From CAZCPB01 sp964500365 (GTDB lineage Bacteria; Planctomycetota; Phycisphaerae; Phycisphaerales; UBA1924), in the NCBI GenBank assembly GCA_964500365.1, contig CAZCPB010000115.1, forward strand, positions 1 to 12,523: a DNA stretch of 12,523 nucleotides, given 5' to 3'. Made by a program: the position numbers and the translations under genes. Under the pieces are notes generated by a model. That model did not search any database, was not told the origin of the DNA, and saw nothing but the letters and a program-made list of their open reading frames with translations. Shown here piece after piece: positions 1 through 5,694 of the stretch (positions are counted from its first letter, which is position 1; each line of letters starts with the position of its first letter).

Positions 1-136
1 CGCTGAAGGCGCGCCGTCGGGGAGGGCCTGTCGGCTCTCCGCTGACGACGTTCGCCGGGACTTCCCGTTGTGCGACGGTGGCGCGCCCTGCACGCTATAC
101 CTGGTGGAGCGTGAGGCAGGCATGCGAGCTCCCCCC

Positions 137-143
137 GAGGAGG
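137..143 (+). promoter_or_regulatory. Shine-Dalgarno site of the DUF2892 gene
   Basis: GAGGAGG lies 5 nt before GTG 149. It decides the start in favour of 149 over ATG 122, which has only a weak purine run in front. Confidence 0.6.
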
Positions 144-148
144 CGCCC

Positions 149-334
149 GTGTGGCGGAACGTGAGCACGCTGGACCGTGCGATCCGCATCGTGGTCGGGA
201 TCGCCCTGTTGACCTTCGCCCTGGCCGGTGAAGGGACCACGTGGTGGGCTCTGATCGGGGTCTTCCCGCTTGGCACCGGGCTCACCGGGATCTGTCCCTT
301 GTATCGCTACCTGAACATCTCGACCATCAGGTGA
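149..334 (+). CDS. DUF2892 (YgaP-like) small membrane protein
   Basis: This 61-residue protein begins MWRNVSTLDRAIRI and has a hydrophobic segment at about residues 13-25, a second at about 31-42, then a short G/C/P-containing tail (GLTGICPLYRYLNIS). That arrangement is typical of the DUF2892 / YgaP transmembrane family, whose members are about 60-70 residues long and start with an N-V-x-x-x-D-R-x-I-R pattern. The biochemical role of the family is unclear; it sits in the inner membrane. GTG 149 was chosen because GAGGAGG (137-143) lies 5 nt upstream and the N-terminus then matches the family. ATG 122 and TTG 68 are in-frame alternatives, and the frame stays open to the left edge, so a longer or fused product cannot be excluded. 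A TATACC sequence at 96-101 could be its -10 box. The hydrolase remnant follows 9 nt after the stop. Confidence 0.8.
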   Translation: MWRNVSTLDRAIRIVVGIALLTFALAGEGTTWWALIGVFPLGTGLTGICPLYRYLNISTIR

Positions 335-1095
335 GTAGGCGCGATGTCGAACCCCACGCCATACACGGCACCCGCGGTACGGTCATCGGTGCGCATCCCC
401 GCCGGGCGGGCGATGCTCGACGCCGACCTCACTATCCCCGCCGGGGCACAGGGCGTCGTGATCTTCGCCCATGGGAGCGTCACCAGCACGCAGGGCCGCA
501 ACAACCCGCCGCACGCGGGCGTGGAGATCCGCGATGAAACCAGCAAGCGAGGCAAGCGAACCCCGGCGGGCCAGTCGCCGAGCGCCTCCCCCCACGCCGC
601 GAGACACCGCGGGCTGTCCGCGGGGCGCGCGTCCGCGACGATGCGCGCGCCGGCAAGCACGGACCGGACCAGCCGCAGGAGCGACAGCGCGACCCCGGCC
701 CCGTACACCGCGCCGAGGATCGCCGGGACATCGGCCCAGGCGACCCACGCGCGACCGGTCGGCCCCGCGCGAAGCTGCGGCGGCGCCGCCAAAGCCGCCG
801 ATCCCGCCGCGCCCGAGTCGTCGTGCATCGCGGGCCGGCTCGCGCGCTCGGCCGCCACGAGCCGCGCGCCGGGAACGGGCGCGGCCAGACGCGGCCGCCA
901 CGAATCGGGCAGAAACGCGATCGCGCCGAACTGCGCCAAGGGCGCCAGCAGCAGGACCGGCAGGAACGCGCCGAGAACCCGCTCGCGGGCGCGAGGGTCA
1001 GGCCCGCTCAGCCACCGCGCGCCCAGCGCGAGCAGGGCGAGCGCACCGACCGCGGCCGAGGCGAGAACGATCTGGTGCGTTGCGGAATCGGTCAT
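307..1095 (-). pseudogene. Truncated BlaR1-type M56 metallopeptidase
   Basis: The frame starts at ATG 1095, which overlaps the stop of the upstream repressor gene (ATGA). Three membrane segments are visible at about residues 7-29, 39-62 and 121-145. They are followed at about 183-208 by LLVSSRISTPACGGLLRPCV, the strand-turn motif that precedes the zinc site in BlaR1/MecR1 (M56) peptidases. Homology ends near residue 208 (about position 473). The remaining codons to the stop at 307 are antisense of a hydrolase fragment. The HExxH zinc-binding helix and everything after it are absent, so no protease activity is expected. In intact pairs the M56 partner senses a signal and inactivates BlaI; here that arm looks lost. 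A gene caller would probably report a 262-residue ORF. Confidence 0.65.
344..478 (+). pseudogene. Truncated dienelactone-hydrolase-like alpha/beta hydrolase (5' fragment)
   Basis: The first ~45 codons read like the N-terminus of a dienelactone-hydrolase-family alpha/beta hydrolase: VRIPAGRAMLDADLTIPAGA, followed by VVIFAHGS, the strand and oxyanion-loop motif that normally continues as HGSGSS. After the Ser codon at 476-478 the resemblance stops. The downstream DNA is instead the antisense of an M56 peptidase gene. The frame happens to stay open to 1120, but that extension is an Arg/Pro/Ala-rich shadow, not hydrolase. The nucleophile elbow, Asp and His that form the catalytic triad are all missing, so no hydrolase activity is expected. 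ATG 344 lies 9 nt after the DUF2892 stop, suggesting the two once formed an operon. The family call rests on about 45 residues only. Confidence 0.6.
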
Positions 1096-1520
1096 GGGCG
1101 GCCCTCCCCGCGGTCCTTGAGCCGCGCGGCAACCATCTCGCGCAGAGCCCGAAGGTCGTCGTCCGACAGTTGCTCGTCCTCGACGAGGTGCTCGAGCAGC
1201 GGCTTGACCCGCCCGTCGAACAGTCGGTCGACGAGGTCGCGCAGCATGCCCCGCGACGCCGTGTCCCGCGAGAGCCGCGCGCGGTACAGGTGCGCCCGCC
1301 CCTCGCCCGGCGTGACCTCGAGCGCCCCCTTGTCGCGCAGGATGTTGAGCACGGTCTGGACGGTGGTGTACGCCAGGGGCTTGCGACGGCCCCTGCTCAA
1401 GCCCTTGTTCAGGGCGTCGCAGACATCGCGGACGCGGACCGCTCTGCCCGGCAGGCTCCACACGGCCTGCATGACCTCGTTCTCGAGACGGGTGAGGGTG
1501 ATGGGGGGCTTGCGGGCCAT
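1092..1520 (-). CDS. BlaI/MecI/CopY-family transcriptional repressor
   Basis: This 142-residue protein is a typical-size BlaI/MecI winged-helix repressor. Residues 8-45 hold the first helices (LTRLENEVMQAVW). Residues 49-65 contain the recognition-helix signature LAYTTVQTVLNILRDKG, followed by the wing (TPGEGRAHLYRA) and a helical dimerisation tail from about 85. BlaI proteins bind palindromic operators as dimers and repress their own operon; release normally follows cleavage by the M56 partner. ATG 1520 (MARKPP) is preferred because GGAG lies 8 nt upstream and the alternative TTG 1538 falls inside the -10 box. Its stop overlaps the M56 start (ATGA), so translation was coupled. With the M56 gene truncated, this repressor may lack its normal inducer. 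The target genes are unknown. Confidence 0.92.
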   Translation of the reverse strand: MARKPPITLTRLENEVMQAVWSLPGRAVRVRDVCDALNKGLSRGRRKPLAYTTVQTVLNILRDKGALEVTPGEGRAHLYRARLSRDTASRGMLRDLVDRLFDGRVKPLLEHLVEDEQLSDDDLRALREMVAARLKDRGEGRP

Positions 1521-1526
1521 GGCCTG

Positions 1527-1548
1527 ATCTCCGATCAATTTAGGAGAT
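1527..1548. promoter_or_regulatory. Candidate BlaI operator (inverted repeat)
   Basis: ATCTCC (1527-1532) and GGAGAT (1543-1548) form a perfect 6-bp inverted repeat with a 10-nt spacer that contains the whole -10 box of the blaI promoter. A dimeric repressor bound here would block the promoter, as BlaI/MecI proteins do at their own operons. The sequence does not match the staphylococcal TACA/TGTA operator core, so assignment to this BlaI is inference. Confidence 0.4.
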
Positions 1549-1564
1549 AATCAAGGCGTGTCAA
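1537..1564 (-). promoter_or_regulatory. sigma70-like promoter of blaI
   Basis: Read on the minus strand, TTGACA (1564-1559) is separated by 16 nt from TAAATT (1542-1537), which matches TATAAT at 4 of 6 bases. It lies about 17-44 nt before ATG 1520, in an AT-rich patch of otherwise GC-rich DNA. Confidence 0.55.
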
Positions 1565-1634
1565 GAGCGAACTACTAATTAATTCGGAGAATCGCCGGCG
1601 GCATCTTCGAACACGTCCGGGCGTGAAGAGCGCC

Positions 1635-1680
1635 TTCACAGGGCGGCCCACGCCCGGGTAAGCTTCGCTCCGGCGGGAGG
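1635..1680 (+). promoter_or_regulatory. Candidate promoter and ribosome-binding site of the kinase gene
   Basis: TTCACA (1635-1640, 5 of 6 matches to the -35 consensus) lies 18 nt before TAAGCT (1659-1664). GGGAGG (1675-1680) follows and sits 7 nt before GTG 1688, supporting that start. The 149-nt region 1539-1687 is shared with the divergent blaI promoter and otherwise shows no gene. Confidence 0.4.
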
Positions 1681-1687
1681 CTCGATC

Positions 1688-4573
1688 GTGGGGGATGAAC
1701 GGTCCACGCAGTCGTTCGCGGGTCGTGGGAACGGGGAAGGTGCCGGTCCCAAGGGCGATGACGTGCCCACGCGGTCGATGGGACCTGGCGGCGCCGGACA
1801 GATTCGCGAGGCGAGCCAGCCCCCGCCGGCGCGGGTGGGCGAGATCGATCTGTCCCGCGAACTGGGCCGGGGGGGCATGGGTTCGGTGTGGTTCGGGCAC
1901 GACACGCTGCTGGGACGCGATGTCGCGGTGAAGTTCCTGCATCATGCGGCATCCTCACCGGACGATCCAGACTTCGCGGCGTTCATCCGCAGCACCCGCC
2001 TCGCCGCGCAGGTCCGATCGCCGCGCCTGACGCAGGTGCTGAGCGCCGGCGTGCAGGACGGCGTTCCCTATATAGTGATGGAGTACTCGCCGGGCGTGCC
2101 GCTCAGCACGCTCCTGCGGGACCGAGCGAAATTCACCCTGCCGCTGGCGTTGGCGATCATGGAAGCGGTGAGCGAGGGCGCCGCGGACCTGCACGAGGCC
2201 GGCGTCGTGCACCGCGATCTGAAGCCCGCGAACGTCCTGGTGGAACCGGGCGGGCGCGTCGTGGTCACGGACTTCGGGCTCGCCGTGTCCCGCCCGCGCG
2301 AGCAGATCGCGGGCTCGGCGCCGGGCTACGGCGGGACGCCGGCCTACATGGCCCCCGAGTTGTTCGACGGCAACGCCACGTACCAGTCCGACGTGTACGC
2401 GCTGGGCGTGATGCTCTTCGAACTGCTCACGGGAGAACCCCCGTTCACCGGCTCCTTCGCCGAAGTGGCCTCGGCTCACCGGGATGCGGCGGCGCCGCTC
2501 GGGCGCCTCCCGGCCGACACACCGGAGCCGGTCCGCGATCTCATCGCTCGCGCGACGGAAAAGTCGCTGCGGCTTCGCTCAAAGTCCGGCCGGCACTTTC
2601 TCGACGCGCTCCGGCGCGCCGTTCCCGATGAGGGACCATGGACCCGCGGGCGTGCCGAGCTCGGCGTGCTGGTCGGCCGCGGCGTCGCGCCCGCGCCCCA
2701 GCCGCGGCCCCCGGCCGGTTCGTCCTTCTACGACGCGCTGCACGCGATGTCGAGTTCGCGGGCCCGTGCGCGGACCGAGAAAGAGAACGAGGAGCCGCTG
2801 ATCATCGCGCCGACGCCCGAGGTCGGCGAGCGACCGCCGCGCGTCCTGACCGGGCTCGGTTGCGTCGGGTGCGGGTACGACCTGCGCGGGCTTGAGTTGG
2901 ACGGCGCCTGCCCCGAGTGCGCGACACCCGTCGCCGAGTCAACCAATCCCGAACGCCTTGTCTTCGCGGACAGGACATGGCTTCGGATCGTGAACGCGGG
3001 GGTTCTGGTGTCGGTCTTCCTCCTGTGGCAGATCGGTGCGTTGCTGGCGGCGCGGCGCGAACCCGGATCGGCGGTGCGCCGGGCCGCGCACGGCGCCCGG
3101 GACTGGGTGTCCGTCGCCCGCGTTACGGTCGTGTGGTGCGGCGCGATCGGGTCCCTGGTGCTTCCGATGGCCATTTTCTCGCCTCTCCTGCCCGAGAGGT
3201 TCGAGGGCGTCCCGGGTCATGTCAACTGGGCGATCGGGGTCGTCTATTCCGCCGCGTGGGCCGTCTGGACCGGCGACCTTGCACGGCGCGGATCGCGCGT
3301 TCCTCGGCGCTCGGCGGGAAAGTCGGGGGCCGTGCGGGCCATGCGCCGGCGGACGCAGCGACCGCCGCTCGCCCCTCTTGTCACCCAGGCCGTCGCGGTC
3401 GCCGTTCTCTCGGGCGCGATCATCGCGCTCGAAGTTTCCGGCGAAGATTGGCGATCCCCGAGTTCCATCGGAGCCTGGGCATCGATGTTGCTCACGATCG
3501 TGGGGTTTTCTTCGCTCGCGGTCGCGTGGGGGCGCAGCATCCATGTTCATCGAGCCCTGTCTGCGGCCCGCAGGGGTCTTCTGAATCGTGAGCGGCTCGT
3601 CGGCGTGTCCGGGGCAAGCCCGCTCGACGGACGCTCGCTGCGAGTCGGCATCGCGCCCGACGCGGCGGTGGCGGTGGGCCATCGCGCCGTCGCGTGCATC
3701 GGCTGCGCGTACGACCTTACGAGCCTCGAGCCCGGGGCCGCGTGCCCCGAATGCGCGACGCCGATTCAAGAAACCACGGACCCCGAACGGCTGATCTACG
3801 CCGATGAAGCGTGGCTTCGGAGCGTGACGCGCGGGATGATGCTTCTGTACTCGGCGCCAGGGATGATTCTCGCGGGGCCGATCGTGTTCGGGATTGTGGC
3901 GGGGTTGTCGGCCCGGAAGGGTGAAGATCCGTCCAAGGCGGTGTCCCCCGAAGGCATGGCCTGGGCCGGAATCGCGTGCATGATCCTGAGCGGGTACATC
4001 GGCGTGTGGCTCGCGACCCGGCGCGAAACCCGGCCGTCCGATCCGACCCGTCGCTCACCGTGGATCGAACGGTCGCGCCGGACCGCGCGGTGGTCCGCCC
4101 TGCTCTCGTTCGGGATAACCGCTGTCGCCGCGTGGCAGGTTCGGTCCGGCGATGCCCAGAGTGTTCTTTCCTTCGCCCTAGCCGGCGCGGTCGTGCTCGT
4201 TGTTGCCCAGTTCCCCTGGGCGGTCTGGGTTCACGACGTCCTGCGCCGCTCGGAGTGTGTCGCGCCGCGACGAGCCGGCAGCGCCGAGGCGGCCCGTGCC
4301 GTGCTGAAGAGGCGCCGCCGCGGTCCGGCGGGAACACTGATCATCATCGCGGTGGCGAACGTTCTCGTCGCGGCGGTCACCGCGTACTACTGGCACTCCG
4401 CCCTTCCGACCACGGCCGTCGGTCCCTTCGAGAGCGCGATGGTGTTCCCGGTGCTGGCGGCTGGGGCGCTGGCCCCCCTGACGATGTGGGGACTGGGCGC
4501 CCGCGCGTACCGTCGCGTGTGCAGGGTTCTGGAGCACAGAATCGACAGGTCCGCGTTGTTCGGGGGAATGTAG
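1688..4573 (+). CDS. Membrane Ser/Thr protein kinase with two zinc-ribbon/transmembrane modules
   Basis: This 961-residue protein starts at GTG 1688 behind GGGAGG. Residues 54-310 form a Hanks-type kinase: glycine loop GRGGMGSV (60-67), ATP lysine K82 in VAVK, catalytic HRDLKPAN (175-182), DFG (195-197), APE (222-224) and SDVYALG (234-240). The usual helix-C glutamate is Ser102. A linker to about 385 is Pro/Arg-rich. Two tandem modules follow, each a four-cysteine zinc ribbon (C392, C395, C408, C411 and C670, C673, C686, C689) and about five or six hydrophobic segments (roughly 433-615 and 713-940). The kinase domain should face the cytoplasm, anchored by the tail. Such proteins phosphorylate Ser/Thr on partner proteins; no substrate is visible. 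No PASTA or other known sensor domain is seen, so the membrane modules may be the sensor. It is divergent from blaI. Confidence 0.92.
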   Translation: MGDERSTQSFAGRGNGEGAGPKGDDVPTRSMGPGGAGQIREASQPPPARVGEIDLSRELGRGGMGSVWFGHDTLLGRDVAVKFLHHAASSPDDPDFAAFIRSTRLAAQVRSPRLTQVLSAGVQDGVPYIVMEYSPGVPLSTLLRDRAKFTLPLALAIMEAVSEGAADLHEAGVVHRDLKPANVLVEPGGRVVVTDFGLAVSRPREQIAGSAPGYGGTPAYMAPELFDGNATYQSDVYALGVMLFELLTGEPPFTGSFAEVASAHRDAAAPLGRLPADTPEPVRDLIARATEKSLRLRSKSGRHFLDALRRAVPDEGPWTRGRAELGVLVGRGVAPAPQPRPPAGSSFYDALHAMSSSRARARTEKENEEPLIIAPTPEVGERPPRVLTGLGCVGCGYDLRGLELDGACPECATPVAESTNPERLVFADRTWLRIVNAGVLVSVFLLWQIGALLAARREPGSAVRRAAHGARDWVSVARVTVVWCGAIGSLVLPMAIFSPLLPERFEGVPGHVNWAIGVVYSAAWAVWTGDLARRGSRVPRRSAGKSGAVRAMRRRTQRPPLAPLVTQAVAVAVLSGAIIALEVSGEDWRSPSSIGAWASMLLTIVGFSSLAVAWGRSIHVHRALSAARRGLLNRERLVGVSGASPLDGRSLRVGIAPDAAVAVGHRAVACIGCAYDLTSLEPGAACPECATPIQETTDPERLIYADEAWLRSVTRGMMLLYSAPGMILAGPIVFGIVAGLSARKGEDPSKAVSPEGMAWAGIACMILSGYIGVWLATRRETRPSDPTRRSPWIERSRRTARWSALLSFGITAVAAWQVRSGDAQSVLSFALAGAVVLVVAQFPWAVWVHDVLRRSECVAPRRAGSAEAARAVLKRRRRGPAGTLIIIAVANVLVAAVTAYYWHSALPTTAVGPFESAMVFPVLAAGALAPLTMWGLGARAYRRVCRVLEHRIDRSALFGGM
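2855..2986 (+). repeat. Zinc-ribbon module copy 1 (within kinase)
   Basis: Residues 390-433 of the kinase contain CVGCGYDL...CPECATP, then NPERLVFAD and WLR. By hand alignment 28 of 44 residues are identical to copy 2 with no gap. Four cysteines in two CxxC pairs, 12 residues apart, should bind one zinc. Confidence 0.8.
3689..3820 (+). repeat. Zinc-ribbon module copy 2 (within kinase)
   Basis: Residues 668-711 of the kinase contain CIGCAYDL...CPECATP, then DPERLIYAD and WLR. It is the second copy of the module at 2855-2986, and each copy is followed by several hydrophobic segments. This points to internal duplication of a zinc-ribbon/membrane unit of about 278 residues. Confidence 0.8.
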
Positions 4574-4620
4574 GTGACATCTCAAATTTCGAGGACGTGT
4601 GCGCGCGCGGAGTCCCGCCG

Positions 4621-4842
4621 GGTCTGTCTGGAGAGTCCGGGGCAGGGAGAGCCCCGGACCTTCCCCGACACACTGTGCACGGGGTCGGCCGCCCGGGAGG
4701 GCGGAAGAGAGCGCACGGCCCGTGCGCCGCGCGGCATGTGAGGAGCCTGCCGCGCGGATTCAAAGCCCCGCTCGTGCGCGAGCACGGGACACGCGTCGAG
4801 CCGTCACGGTTCCGAGAGGGACGCCGGGGCGGCTTCGACGCG
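4621..4842 (+). ncRNA. Possible structured RNA (unrecognised), intergenic hairpin cluster
   Basis: The 308-nt gap between the kinase and comB (4574-4881) has no convincing coding frame but a run of strong hairpins. They are 4636-4643/4651-4658 (8 bp), 4689-4694/4699-4704 (6 bp, GGGA loop), 4711-4717/4721-4727 (7 bp), 4728-4735/4749-4756 (8 bp, 13-nt loop), 4771-4777/4782-4788 (7 bp with one G-U, GCGA loop), and 4792-4803/4830-4842 (12 bp with one bulged T). The last encloses 4809-4813/4818-4822 (GAGA loop). Three GNRA tetraloops suggest selection on RNA structure. No match to RNase P RNA, tmRNA, SRP RNA, 6S RNA or a known riboswitch was recognised. Strand is uncertain, and high GC content alone makes hairpins common. 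Confidence 0.3.
4636..4658 (+). terminator. Stem-loop downstream of the kinase gene
   Basis: TCCGGGGC and GCCCCGGA form a perfect 8-bp stem around a 7-nt loop, 62 nt after the kinase stop. No T-run follows (CCTTCCCC), so it is not a classical intrinsic terminator. It may end the kinase mRNA or be the first hairpin of the structured region. Confidence 0.3.
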
Positions 4843-4868
4843 CGCGGCGCGGGTCCGCGCGGCACGGG

Positions 4869-4884
4869 TACCCTCTGGTCGATG
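4869..4884 (+). promoter_or_regulatory. Leaderless-type -10 box of comB
   Basis: TACCCT (4869-4874) ends 7 nt before ATG 4882 with no Shine-Dalgarno between, the layout expected when transcription starts at the A of the start codon. Confidence 0.4.
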
Positions 4885-5694
4885 CCCGCGCCCGACCTTC
4901 CGCCATCGACGCCGAGTTCGGCGAAGGAACGCGCGGTGGCCGTGCACCTGCTGCCGCGCCTCTACCGGGCCGAGGCGTTCAGCGGCTGCGTCGCGATCGT
5001 GGTCGACGCGTTGAGGGCGAGCACGACGATCGCCGCGGCGATCGCGGGCGGCGCGGCGCGGGTGGTGCCCGTGCTGAGCGTGGAGGAGGCGCTGGCGGCG
5101 GCGCGGCGCCCCGACATGAAGGGCGCGCTCCTGGGAGGCGAGCGCGGCGGCCTGCGCATCGACGGCTTCGACCTCGGCAACTCGCCGCTCGAGTACACGC
5201 CCGAGCGCGTGAAGGACCGCGCGATCGTGTTCACGACGACCAACGGAACGGCGGCGTTGCTCCACGCCTCGCGCTCGGCGCGGGTGCTCGTCGGCTCGTT
5301 CGTGAACCTGAGCGACGTCTGCGCCGCGGTGGCCGCCGATCCGCGCCCGGTGCACATCGTGTGCGCCGGGACCCGCGACGAGGTAAGCCTCGACGATTGC
5401 CTCGCGGCGGGCGCGATGGTCGAGCGGCTGTTGACCGCGGGCCGCCATCTCGTCGCCGACGATTCGGCGTTGACGTGCCTCACCGCGTGGCGGGAGGTGG
5501 CACGCGGCGGCGGCGAGGGTCTGGTGAACGCCCTTCGCGCCAGCCGCGGCGGGCGAGGCCTCGTCAGTCTCGGGTTCGACCGCGACATCGTCGCGTGCGC
5601 CGCGATCGATTCGTGGCGCGTCGTGCCCCTGTACGACCCGGAGCACGGCGTGATCACGGCGCTGCGGCCCGCTCAGGGCGCGGCCCGAGCCTGA
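4882..5694 (+). CDS. comB: 2-phosphosulfolactate phosphatase
   Basis: This 270-residue protein resembles ComB, the Mg-dependent phosphatase that converts 2-phosphosulfolactate to sulfolactate (coenzyme M biosynthesis in archaea; bacterial role less clear). Family motifs appear in order: VVDALRASTTI (40-50), LGGERGG...GFDLGNSP (85-102), TTTNGTAAL (118-126), VCAGTRDEVSLDDCLAAGAM (160-179) and SLGFDRDIVACA (229-240). It is soluble, with no signal peptide. ATG 4882 has a TANNNT box 7 nt upstream. GTG 4936 is an alternative start, with GAAGGAA 6 nt before it, and would give 252 residues, closer to the usual family N-terminus (MAVHLLPRLY). No other coenzyme M gene lies nearby. Its 3' end overlaps that of the convergent glycosyltransferase gene by 22 bp. 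Confidence 0.88.
   Translation: MPAPDLPPSTPSSAKERAVAVHLLPRLYRAEAFSGCVAIVVDALRASTTIAAAIAGGAARVVPVLSVEEALAAARRPDMKGALLGGERGGLRIDGFDLGNSPLEYTPERVKDRAIVFTTTNGTAALLHASRSARVLVGSFVNLSDVCAAVAADPRPVHIVCAGTRDEVSLDDCLAAGAMVERLLTAGRHLVADDSALTCLTAWREVARGGGEGLVNALRASRGGRGLVSLGFDRDIVACAAIDSWRVVPLYDPEHGVITALRPAQGAARA

Noticed and set aside
1..67. C-terminal end of an upstream gene, or a rhodanese domain fused to DUF2892
   Set aside because: Two frames stay open from the left edge, but the few residues show no recognisable motif and do not resemble the end of a rhodanese.
2..148. Use of TTG 68 or ATG 122 as the DUF2892 start
   Set aside because: Both add residues outside the family, and the strong GAGGAGG lies ahead of GTG 149 instead.
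469..474. CCATGG site at the gene junction as a sign of cloning
   Set aside because: One six-base palindrome is expected by chance, and no vector sequence is seen.
344..1120. A 258-codon plus-strand gene starting as a hydrolase
   Set aside because: Beyond codon 45 it is antisense to a clearly recognisable M56 peptidase, so only the first 135 nt are treated as a gene remnant.
4631..4658. GGAGAGTCCGGGG as the start of RNase P RNA, or CTGGAGAG as a glycine riboswitch
   Set aside because: The other conserved parts are missing: no ACAGAAA, GGTAAGAGC or CGGCTTAT for RNase P, and no CTCTCAGG or CGCCGAAGG partner for glycine riboswitches.
4711..4757. Intrinsic terminators at the perfect GC hairpins
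   Set aside because: None is followed by a run of T, so they are described as RNA structure, not as standard terminators.
3976..5694. A 572-codon open frame upstream of and including comB
   Set aside because: The first ~300 codons are an out-of-frame shadow of the kinase and of the intergenic region; family homology begins only after 4882.
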